Positions 56,184-64,000 of a stretch of 64,000 nt of DNA are shown one piece after another. The notes beneath the pieces were generated by a model that saw only the letters and a list, made by a program, of their open reading frames with translations, was not told where the DNA came from and searched no databases. How positions within the stretch are numbered: the stretch's first letter is position 1; the number at the start of each line of letters is the position of its first letter. Source of the DNA: an uncultured Alphaproteobacteria bacterium (GTDB taxonomy: Bacteria; Pseudomonadota; Alphaproteobacteria; Rhodobacterales; Rhodobacteraceae); the NCBI GenBank assembly GCA_902537215.1, contig CACBAM010000003.1, positions 124,001 to 188,000 on the forward strand. Reading direction: 5' to 3'. Position numbers and translations under genes: made by a program.

Positions 56184-56674
56184 GTTATATCTTTCAAAAT
56201 AGTTTGTGCTGAAGTCATATCACAAACCCCGCGTTCTTTTTCAAAGTAAAGCCTTTCGATCTTTTTATCCCTTATTAAAGCGGTAAATCTCTGAAGCCTT
56301 CGTAATAAACCTGTACCCTTAACCGTAAATTCAAAGTCTAATGTTTCAGCAAGAATAGATAATGGATCGGTAATAATTTTTATCCCAGCTTTTGTTGCAC
56401 CAGTTGATTCACCCCAAACCTTTGCGACGTAAACATCATTTACTAAAACGCAAAAAATTTCATCAATTCCCAAGTCTCTAAATTTCTTAGCACTTTTAAT
56501 GAAACTAGGTAGGTGCATCATTGAGCAAGTAGGTGAAAATGCACCGGGCATCCCGATAAGTATAATGTTTTTGTTGTCAAAAAGCTCACCAGTTCCAGCT
56601 TTCTTGACTTCATTTTTTTCATCCATCCAGTTAAATATAACTTCTGGAAATTCGTCTCCTACAGAGTATTTCAT
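56180..56674 (-). CDS. Peroxiredoxin (Prx5/AhpC-TSA type)
   Basis: 164 residues. Peroxidatic cysteine in PGAFSPTCSMMHLPSF (about residue 49), preceded by NIILIGMPG. Reduces peroxides using thiols. A second conserved cysteine near the C-terminus, in GVCDMTSA, may resolve. Typical one- or two-cysteine mechanism cannot be told. Confidence 0.9.
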   Translation of the reverse strand: MKYSVGDEFPEVIFNWMDEKNEVKKAGTGELFDNKNIILIGMPGAFSPTCSMMHLPSFIKSAKKFRDLGIDEIFCVLVNDVYVAKVWGESTGATKAGIKIITDPLSILAETLDFEFTVKGTGLLRRLQRFTALIRDKKIERLYFEKERGVCDMTSAQTILKDIT

Positions 56675-56768
56675 AAAGGGCCTCTAGTGAATGTAAATTG
56701 GTACTTAATATATTATTGGGTTTAATACAACGTTAATTGATTTTTTTGAAGAACTTTCTTACAAATTT

Positions 56769-57989
56769 ATGATGATAGAGAAAATAGTAATTATAGGTGG
56801 CGGTCAGGCCTCTTTATCTTGTGCAAGCCAATTAAGGTCTCTTGGTTTCAAAGGTGATATTTGTATGATATGTGAAGAAAGTTATTATCCCTATCAAAGA
56901 CCACCACTGTCAAAAAAGTTTCTAACCGGACAATTTCTCGAAGAACGCCTTCTACTGAAAAAAGTTGACTATTACCAAATCAATAATATTAAGGTTCTTC
57001 TTTCGAAGAAGGCTACAAAAATTGATAGAGATACTAAAAAAGTTCATTTGCAAAGTGGAGAAAAAATTGATTACACAAAATTAGTTATCGCGATTGGAAG
57101 CAAAGCTAAAAAGGCTCCTCTAAGCGATTGTGATAATTATTCAAACGTTTACTATTTGCGAAATTTGCACGATGCTAAAAACTTAAAAAATCAGCTACAA
57201 ACAGGAAAAAAGATTTTGATAATTGGAGGCGGCTACTTGGGTTTGGAAGTTGCGTCGGTTTGTTCATCGTTTGGCATGAATACAACAGTTGTTGAAGGTG
57301 CTGACAGAATACTCAAAAGAGTGGCTGGGGAACCGACAGCAGCTTATTTAAGGAAGATCTTCTCAATAAAAGGAGTTAAAATTATTGAAAATGATTTTGT
57401 TAAAAAAATAAATAATACCGAAAGTGAAGTTACAAATGTTGAACTAGTTTCTGGAAGACTGATTGATGTGGATACTTTGCTAGTTGCCACTGGTGGATAC
57501 CCAGAAGTTGATCTTGCAAGAGATGCAAAATTGCAGATTGAAAACGGTATTAAAGTTAATGAAAGGCTAGAGACAAGTGACCCCTCAATATATGCAGCAG
57601 GAGACTGCGCTTCATTCGATCATAATGGAGGGTTTTTGCGACTTGAATCAGTTGGAAATGCCATCGATCAAGGTCAAACGGTTGCATCAAACATTGTTGG
57701 TAAAAAAACCAACTTCCATGCAAAGCCATGGTTTTGGACTGAGCAGTTCGATCAAAAGTTGCAAATAGCGGGTCTTTGTGACGGTTTTACTGACATTATT
57801 GAAAGAAAAGTAAAGAATAAAGTATCATTTTGGTATTATAGAAACGAGATTTTGCTGGCAGTTGACTCTTTTAATGACCCATATAGCTATATGATTGGTA
57901 AACGTTTGATTGAAGAAAAAAAATCTCCAAAAAAAGAAATTCTGCGTGATATTAACTTTGATATTAAAGACGCTCTAAATCTCAAATGA
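56769..57989 (+). CDS. FAD-dependent ferredoxin/rubredoxin reductase-like protein
   Basis: 406 residues. FAD site IIGGGQASLSCASQLR near the N-terminus, NAD site ILIIGGGYLGLEVASV, and second FAD motif SIYAAGDCASF. Resembles putidaredoxin reductase-type enzymes that feed [2Fe-2S] ferredoxins. The last four bases overlap rsmD. No ferredoxin gene is beside it. Confidence 0.88.
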   Translation: MMIEKIVIIGGGQASLSCASQLRSLGFKGDICMICEESYYPYQRPPLSKKFLTGQFLEERLLLKKVDYYQINNIKVLLSKKATKIDRDTKKVHLQSGEKIDYTKLVIAIGSKAKKAPLSDCDNYSNVYYLRNLHDAKNLKNQLQTGKKILIIGGGYLGLEVASVCSSFGMNTTVVEGADRILKRVAGEPTAAYLRKIFSIKGVKIIENDFVKKINNTESEVTNVELVSGRLIDVDTLLVATGGYPEVDLARDAKLQIENGIKVNERLETSDPSIYAAGDCASFDHNGGFLRLESVGNAIDQGQTVASNIVGKKTNFHAKPWFWTEQFDQKLQIAGLCDGFTDIIERKVKNKVSFWYYRNEILLAVDSFNDPYSYMIGKRLIEEKKSPKKEILRDINFDIKDALNLK

Positions 57990-58573
57990 GGGTTCTCAGT
58001 GGAAAACTAAAAGGCTTAAAGATCCTAACAAATGGCAAAAAATTAAAAGGTTCTGAGAGCTTCATTACTCGACCGACGTCAGATAGAGTTAAAGAAACAT
58101 TATTCAACATTTTGGAGTACGGTTTCAATATTGATTTTTCACAGATTTCGTTTTTTGACTGCTTTTCTGGATCAGGCGCTATTGGTATTGAGGCTATATC
58201 AAGAGGATCCTCAATCGTTACTTTTTTAGATAAAGATGGAGCAGCTTGTGAATGCATAAATAAAAATCTTGCAAAATTTAACCTCTATGAGAATGAACAT
58301 GTAAATTGCGCGGACGTAATTAACTGCGATTTTTTTAGTAAAAATTTATCAACTAGTAATAAGTTTGATGTTGTTTTTTTAGATCCACCATATGAGCTGA
58401 TAAAAGCTAGCAAAGTTTTTATGAGGTTAAAAGAGTTAAGAGTGACAAAGATCAATTCGTTAATTATATATGAGTGTAATAAAGAATTAGAAAAAATGGA
58501 TGGACTTGAACTCTTAAGAAGCAAAAAAATCGGAAAAACATATTTGAACTTCTTTAAAGGTTTCAATGAGTGA
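57986..58573 (+). CDS. rsmD: 16S rRNA guanine-966 N2-methyltransferase RsmD
   Basis: 195 residues. N-terminal MRVLSGKLKGLKI, RPTSDRVKETLFNIL, motif I DCFSGSGAIGIEAISRG and catalytic LDPPYE. Modifies 16S rRNA. Overlaps the reductase stop; 31 bp before ubiE. Confidence 0.94.
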   Translation: MRVLSGKLKGLKILTNGKKLKGSESFITRPTSDRVKETLFNILEYGFNIDFSQISFFDCFSGSGAIGIEAISRGSSIVTFLDKDGAACECINKNLAKFNLYENEHVNCADVINCDFFSKNLSTSNKFDVVFLDPPYELIKASKVFMRLKELRVTKINSLIIYECNKELEKMDGLELLRSKKIGKTYLNFFKGFNE

Positions 58574-58604
58574 AGCTGCTTGTTTATTGTTAGAAAAGTA
58601 AAAA

Positions 58605-59339
58605 ATGGAAAATTTTGGTTTCAAAAAAGTTAGTAAAAAAGAAAAGCCCAAGTTAGTAAATGAGGTTTTTGATAGTGTTGCTTATAAATATGATCTAATG
58701 AACGATCTGATGAGTGCGGGTTTGCATAGATTATGGAAAGATAGTTTTATCGATTGGCTCGCGCCTAGAAAAAGTACACACCTCCTCGACGTTGCAGGAG
58801 GAACTGGGGATATTGCTTTTCGATTTATTAAGAAAACTAAGAATCAAGCAAGGGTGACAATATTAGATAGAAACGAAAATATGCTCAAGGAGGGAAGAAA
58901 AAGATCGAGTGTTGGGCAAATAGATAAAGACTTAGAATGGGTGTGTGGTGATGCTATGAAATTACCTTTTGAGAATGAGGTTTTTGATTATTATACAATT
59001 TCCTTTGGAATAAGAAATGTATTGGACTTAAAAAAGTGTTTATCCGAAGCCTTTAGAGTTTTAAAGCCCGGAGGAAGAATTATGATCCTCGAATTTAGTA
59101 AAGTTGAAAATGAGACCTTAAACAAGATTTATGATGCATTCTCATTTAATATAGTTCCGAGGCTTGGGAAGTTGATAGCTAATGACGCTGAAAGCTATCA
59201 ATACTTAATTGAGAGTATAAGAAAATTTCCCTCTCAAGAAACACTTGCAAATCTAGTTGCTGAAGCTGGCTTCAGACAGGTTAAATACAGGAACTTAACT
59301 CAAGGAGTAGTTGCGATGCACAGCGGCTGGAAGATCTGA
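58605..59339 (+). CDS. ubiE: Ubiquinone/menaquinone C-methyltransferase UbiE
   Basis: 244 residues. VFDSVAYKYDLMNDLMSAG, motif I LDVAGGTGDIAFR, GGRIMILEFSKVE and a C-terminal LTQGVVAMHSGWK are diagnostic. Methylates the demethoxy benzoquinol in ubiquinone synthesis. The stop overlaps the ubiB ATG (TGATG). Confidence 0.96.
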   Translation: MENFGFKKVSKKEKPKLVNEVFDSVAYKYDLMNDLMSAGLHRLWKDSFIDWLAPRKSTHLLDVAGGTGDIAFRFIKKTKNQARVTILDRNENMLKEGRKRSSVGQIDKDLEWVCGDAMKLPFENEVFDYYTISFGIRNVLDLKKCLSEAFRVLKPGGRIMILEFSKVENETLNKIYDAFSFNIVPRLGKLIANDAESYQYLIESIRKFPSQETLANLVAEAGFRQVKYRNLTQGVVAMHSGWKI

Positions 59340-60778
59340 TGAAATGGTTTCATAACCCCTTTAGATTAGTTAGGGTGGTTGGAACTTTTTTTAGAACCGG
59401 TGCTGTTGAACAGGTCTTGAAAATTACCAAAGTTTCAAAGCTTATAAAATTCGGTATCTTGTTCATGGGGAAACCTTTAATTGTTTTTGGTATTAAAGGG
59501 CCATACAAGAAATCTCCAATTGTTAGAGCGCTTATTGCATTGGGACCTGCATATATTAAGTTTGGGCAATTGCTATCTACGAGGCCTGACATAGTGGGAG
59601 CTGACTTGGCTAATGAGCTTATGGTTCTACAAGATTCTTTAGACCCTTTCCCAACCTCAGAGGCAAAAAAAATCGTAAATGAGGAACTTGGAAGTCCCGT
59701 TGAGAGTATTTTTTCTTCTTTCTCAGATGCGGTTGCCGCTGCATCAATTGCTCAGGTTCATAAAGCAACTGTTAAGGAAACAAAGGAATTGGTAGCAGTG
59801 AAAATATTAAGACCTGATGTAGAAAAGGTTTTTCTTAAAGACTTAGCTGCTTTATTATTTTTAGCAAAATTCATTGAGATTATTATACCGAGCTTCAGGC
59901 GACTTAAGCCCACAGAAGTTATTAACCATTTTGAAAGACTGGTGCGTGAGGAGCTTGATTTAAGAATGGAGATATCAGCCGCAGCTGAATTTGCAGAAAA
60001 CACAAAAAGTGATCGTAATTTTTATGTTCCTAAAGTCATTTGGTCTCTTTCTGGTAGACGAGTTGTAACAACGGAGTGGGTAGATGGAATGTCGGTTGGA
60101 GATATAGAGAGAATAAAGAAGAGTGGAGTAGATATTGAGAGCTTTGCAAAAAGAATTATCAAGACTTTTTTGACACAAGCTTTACGGGATGGTTTTTTTC
60201 ATGGGGATATGCACCAAGGTAATCTGAAATGTAGTAGTGACGGTACTCTCATAGTGATGGATTTCGGCATAATGGGAAGAATAGACGAGTATACCAGAAA
60301 GACTTATGCGGAAATCCTTATAGGATTCTTAAGGCGTGATTATTTAAGAGTTGCAGAAGTACATTTTGAGGCAGGGTATGTTCCAGAAAATCAAAATGTG
60401 CAAGAATTTTCTCAAGCCCTTAGATCAGTGGGTGAGCCAATATTTGGTATGGAGGCCTCGGATATATCGATGGCTAGATTACTATCTAGATTATTTGAAG
60501 TAACTGAGCAATTTGGAATGGAAACTCGAACGGAGTTATTGCTATTGCAGAGGACAATGGTCGTAGTTGAAGGTGTTTCTAGAAGTTTAGATCCAAATAT
60601 AAATATGTGGGAAACAGCCCGACCTGTTGTTGAAAAATATATAGCTGCTACTTTGGGACCAAAAGCTATTTTGAGAGATTTTTTGAAGATAGCGCAAGTT
60701 TTGCGTAAGTTTGGTCCTCAAATCCCAAAGCTCTTAGAGGACTTCATTAGACAATATAAAAATGATGATAAAAATTGA
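59339..60778 (+). CDS. ubiB: ABC1/UbiB-family ubiquinone biosynthesis kinase-like protein
   Basis: 479 residues. The family's KxGQ motif is in ALGPAYIKFGQLLSTRPDIV, with AAASIAQVHKATV as the alanine-rich loop and DGFFHGDMHQGNL plus VMDFGIMGR for the metal-binding sites. C-terminal hydrophobic segments anchor it in the membrane. Needed for ubiquinone synthesis, probably via lipid-intermediate extraction. Ends two bp before the tRNA. Confidence 0.95.
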   Translation: MKWFHNPFRLVRVVGTFFRTGAVEQVLKITKVSKLIKFGILFMGKPLIVFGIKGPYKKSPIVRALIALGPAYIKFGQLLSTRPDIVGADLANELMVLQDSLDPFPTSEAKKIVNEELGSPVESIFSSFSDAVAAASIAQVHKATVKETKELVAVKILRPDVEKVFLKDLAALLFLAKFIEIIIPSFRRLKPTEVINHFERLVREELDLRMEISAAAEFAENTKSDRNFYVPKVIWSLSGRRVVTTEWVDGMSVGDIERIKKSGVDIESFAKRIIKTFLTQALRDGFFHGDMHQGNLKCSSDGTLIVMDFGIMGRIDEYTRKTYAEILIGFLRRDYLRVAEVHFEAGYVPENQNVQEFSQALRSVGEPIFGMEASDISMARLLSRLFEVTEQFGMETRTELLLLQRTMVVVEGVSRSLDPNINMWETARPVVEKYIAATLGPKAILRDFLKIAQVLRKFGPQIPKLLEDFIRQYKNDDKN

Positions 60779-60780
60779 AT

Positions 60781-60855
60781 TGGCGAACCCGCTAGGAATC
60801 GAACCTAGAACTAATCCTTAGGAGGGATTTGTTATATCCGTTTAACTACGGGTCC
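60781..60855 (-). tRNA. tRNA-Arg (anticodon CCU)
   Basis: A 75-nt cloverleaf on the minus strand including an encoded CCA: acceptor GGACCCG / CGGGTTC, D stem GTTA/TAAC, anticodon stem AATCC/GGATT with loop CTCCTAA (anticodon CCT, reading AGG), T arm CTAGG-TTCGATT-CCTAG. Discriminator base G. Lies convergent to ubiB with only two bp between. The gene is intact with no duplicated 3' end nearby. Confidence 0.95.
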
Positions 60856-61008
60856 GTTTAGGATAAATTATAGTGAATTCATGAATAATGTGAACAACAT
60901 GTTTTTATCTCGGAGGAATATGGGAAGAAACCGAACTTAAATACTGGAGAGATATTGGTTAAAAGTTTGCGTTTATTTAAGTTATATATTTTTAAAAGTT
61001 ATTCTATA

Positions 61009-61158
61009 TTATACTTCGTCGTCAATTTCGTTTTTTTCTCCACAATGAGGGCAGAATATTTTTTTCTTTGGTTGAAATTCATCACTTGACGCAAACGACC
61101 ACCAAAGTTTGCAAAAATCACAAGTAAAATGCCATATAGTTTCTTTAGTCAATTTCAT
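61009..61158 (-). CDS. 49-residue zinc-ribbon microprotein
   Basis: Starts at ATG 61158 with AGAGG six bases upstream and ends at 61009. Two Cys-x2-Cys pairs (FTCDFCKLWW and IFCPHCGEKN) 23-24 residues apart form a zinc ribbon; the tail is acidic (IDDEV). Role unknown; could be a nucleic-acid or protein adaptor. Solitary gene between tRNA-Arg and a small membrane protein. Confidence 0.72.
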   Translation of the reverse strand: MKLTKETIWHFTCDFCKLWWSFASSDEFQPKKKIFCPHCGEKNEIDDEV

Positions 61159-61288
61159 TGTTACCTCTTTTACTTTATTAACGATTGCATTATTATGTCA
61201 TCTAACTGGAAAACATTTTTAAAAAGGTATACTCTCATCAACTTTTAGTCACTAGAAACCGATGAGATAATATGAAGATTGGTAAGTT

Positions 61289-61531
61289 TTGGTAAAAAAG
61301 AATAAATCAGCAAGAGATCAGGATTTTAAAGCTGACATGCAAACAATAAAAAAAGAAGATGTAAGGAAGCTACAAGAAACTTTTAACCAATTTTTTGGAG
61401 ATAGTTCTGATGAAATGAGGAAAAACTCTTCAAAGCTAAAAAATAAAATTTATTTTTTCGGTTTTGTGGCCATTATATTTTTCGCGGTAGTATCATTTCT
61501 TACGAAAAATATGAATTTTGTCGGAATATGA
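61289..61531 (+). CDS. Small single-helix membrane protein, unknown
   Basis: About 80 residues from a TTG at 61289 (an ATG at 61337 would shorten it to 64). A charged, helical N-terminal half (KADMQTIKKEDVRKLQETFN) precedes one membrane helix near the C-terminus (IYFFGFVAIIFFAVVSFL). No family recognised. Convergent with the next gene. Confidence 0.55.
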   Translation: MVKKNKSARDQDFKADMQTIKKEDVRKLQETFNQFFGDSSDEMRKNSSKLKNKIYFFGFVAIIFFAVVSFLTKNMNFVGI

Positions 61532-61536
61532 ATATA

Positions 61537-61809
61537 TTACTTCATTTCCCGTAAAAGTCTTTTTAATTGTTTTTCTTCTAACTCCATTGCCATACATTGC
61601 TTGATTTTTTGAAAAACCGAGCCGCTCGTTACGAATGCTCCACCAAAAAACTCAACCATATTGTCTCCATCAAGCATTTTATTTTTCAAGGAGTTGAGGC
61701 ACTGTTTTTCTGTATTAAAAAATCGTGAGCTATCATTGACCGTTTCGGCAATTTTCACCTGAGAATTCTCCATCAGAAACATTACTGAAACTATTATCCA
61801 AACTTTCAT
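61537..61809 (-). CDS. Small exported-like protein, unknown
   Basis: 90 residues with a short hydrophobic N-terminus (MKVWIIVSVMFLM) that may act as a signal, then a helix-rich part with two cysteines (TEKQCLNSLKN and IKQCMAMELEE) and a very basic tail. No family recognised. Confidence 0.5.
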   Translation of the reverse strand: MKVWIIVSVMFLMENSQVKIAETVNDSSRFFNTEKQCLNSLKNKMLDGDNMVEFFGGAFVTSGSVFQKIKQCMAMELEEKQLKRLLREMK

Positions 61810-61961
61810 ATACGCTTACCATTTTTACCCATGAATTATTATTAACGAATAAATTTTTGATTATTTAAATTATTGCATACAAATTTACAGGTAAATGACC
61901 TTATTGACATGTAAAAATTAACCTTCAATTATAAAAATATGTTTTTTAAGGTTTAATTTAA

Positions 61962-62552
61962 TTGAAAGATTTTAAAGATTTAGGGGTTCACTGTGGAGTA
62001 GACGAGGTCGGCAGAGGCGCATGGTCCGGCCCGGTTGTGGCAGCTGCCGTAAGGTTTGATAAAAGCCATAATATTAGAGGGCTAGCTGACTCAAAAATTT
62101 TAAGCCCCCGTCAAAGAATTGAACTGTACTTTCAGATATTAGAAACTTTCTCAGTAGGGGTTTCTTTCTCCTCAGCTAAGGTGATTGATAGCTTTAATAT
62201 TTTGAGCAGTTCGTTATATGTAATGCAAAAGGCCGTTGAGAAAGTTGCCGAGACAAAAGATCGTTTATACTTTGATGGAAACACATTACCTGAACCATAT
62301 CGATATGCTTCAAGAGCCTACAGCATAATTAAAGGAGATAGTAAAATAGCGAGCATAGCCGCGGCTTCCATTGTTGCAAAAGTGTCACGCGACTTTCATA
62401 TGAAATCATTAAATATACGCTTTCCAGGTTATGGCTGGGAAAGGAATGTGGGATATGGAGTGGAGGAACATAAAGCCGCTATCTACAGGTTGGGTATTAA
62501 CACTGAGCATAGAAGATCTTTTAAACCCATATACAACATGTTGTGTTTATGA
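61962..62552 (+). CDS. rnhB: Ribonuclease HII
   Basis: 196 residues from a TTG. Catalytic signature GVDEVGRGAWSGPVVAAAV with Asp and Glu, the later acidic residues in LADSK and YFDGN, and SIVAKVSRD. Removes ribonucleotides from DNA. Followed 82 bp later by ccrM, a common alphaproteobacterial order. Confidence 0.94.
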   Translation: MKDFKDLGVHCGVDEVGRGAWSGPVVAAAVRFDKSHNIRGLADSKILSPRQRIELYFQILETFSVGVSFSSAKVIDSFNILSSSLYVMQKAVEKVAETKDRLYFDGNTLPEPYRYASRAYSIIKGDSKIASIAAASIVAKVSRDFHMKSLNIRFPGYGWERNVGYGVEEHKAAIYRLGINTEHRRSFKPIYNMLCL

Positions 62553-62598
62553 AAAATAAGTAACTGTTTTTAAATTAAAAATTTGACGCCTTTGATAA

Positions 62599-63744
<1,146 letters not shown>

Positions 63745-63746
63745 CA

Positions 63747-64000
63747 TTAAAACTTGATCGCTTTAGTGTACACCTTTCGCATTAGTGCTGGTAATGTCAT
63801 TAAGTCAAAACTTTGTTGTTCAACTGCCAAATATTTAGAACTATCAAACTTAGAGGTTACTTTTTCGCCTAACACAATTTCGAGTTCCAATTTAAAATGT
63901 GAAAATTGATGCGTAACTAATTGTTTGGTGAAAGTCCATTTCGCATTTAAAGGTAAAGTGGGCTTATTTTTTATTACCTCCCATTCAGTTGTGGGGAAAC
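63747..64000 (-). CDS. mutY: A/G-specific adenine glycosylase MutY, C-terminal part (cut by window edge)
   Basis: Reverse-strand translation from the window edge to the stop at 63747 gives FPTTEWEVI, then THQFSHFKLELEIVLG and LPALMRKVYTKAI, the MutY C-terminal Nudix-like domain that recognises 8-oxoguanine. About 84 residues are inside the window. Convergent with ccrM. Confidence 0.85.
   Translation of the reverse strand, partial: FPTTEWEVIKNKPTLPLNAKWTFTKQLVTHQFSHFKLELEIVLGEKVTSKFDSSKYLAVEQQSFDLMTLPALMRKVYTKAIKF

Noticed and set aside
60781-61158. Integration site at tRNA-Arg
   Set aside because: The tRNA is intact, no duplicated 3' end or integrase is seen within the window.

Overview
The window looks like the chromosome of an AT-rich, marine-type alphaproteobacterium. 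The evidence is a CcrM-type GANTC adenine methyltransferase beside rnhB and mutY, the ubiE-ubiB pair, alphaproteobacterial-style phosphonate genes (phnGHIJKL-phnN-DUF1045-phnM), compact spacing, many overlapping stops and starts, and frequent TTG starts. A low-GC roseobacter-like or similar streamlined lineage is my inference; no rRNA is present to test it.

Region 1 (1-31.3 kb) is a phosphorus-starvation island. It holds arsJ plus its GAPDH partner (arsenate detoxification), an aldehyde dehydrogenase and an iron-type alcohol dehydrogenase, a first phosphonate importer (phnC-phnD-phnE1-phnE2) with a secreted unknown protein and a hexapeptide transferase, a first phnM, a chromate-transporter homologue, a Sel1-repeat protein, the C-P lyase operon phnGHIJKLN with a convergent DUF1045 gene and a second phnM, and a calcineurin-like phosphoesterase. 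After a decayed, repeat-bearing stretch (21.7-24.0 kb) come lipid-renovation genes (acyltransferase, glycosyltransferase, PlcP-type phosphoesterase), then a second importer (phnD2-phnC2-phnE3), a methyltransferase and an aquaporin-family channel. Arrays of 7-bp direct repeats with an 11-bp period, resembling Pho boxes (CTGTCAT-N4-CTGTCAT), precede at least six of these transcription units on both strands. This argues for one PhoB regulon covering phosphonate uptake, C-P bond cleavage, arsenate export and probably phospholipid replacement.

Region 2 (31.4-44.1 kb) is mixed metabolism: an aminoglycoside/choline-kinase-like phosphotransferase, a SixA-like phosphatase, a metallo-beta-lactamase-fold hydrolase, a complete peptide/nickel-type ABC importer, an alpha/beta hydrolase, a PHP-domain protein, nicotinate phosphoribosyltransferase, a TauE/SafE permease and a cysteine-synthase-like enzyme.

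Region 3 (44.2-64 kb) is mostly housekeeping: gyrB, HU, glnK-amtB, a class A penicillin-binding protein, mlaC, a persulfide-dioxygenase-like hydrolase, RidA, a glycerophosphodiesterase, pterin dehydratase, a peroxiredoxin, a ferredoxin reductase-like flavoprotein, rsmD, ubiE, ubiB, tRNA-Arg(CCU), three small unknown genes including a 49-residue zinc ribbon, rnhB, ccrM and the end of mutY.

Most notable points: the shared Pho-box architecture; no recognisable phnP in the C-P lyase locus although two other phosphodiesterase-type genes flank it; hairpins directly after both phnD genes; promoters that fall on or inside annotated starts (possible leaderless mRNAs); and a pair of divergent 240-250 bp direct repeats around small decaying genes.
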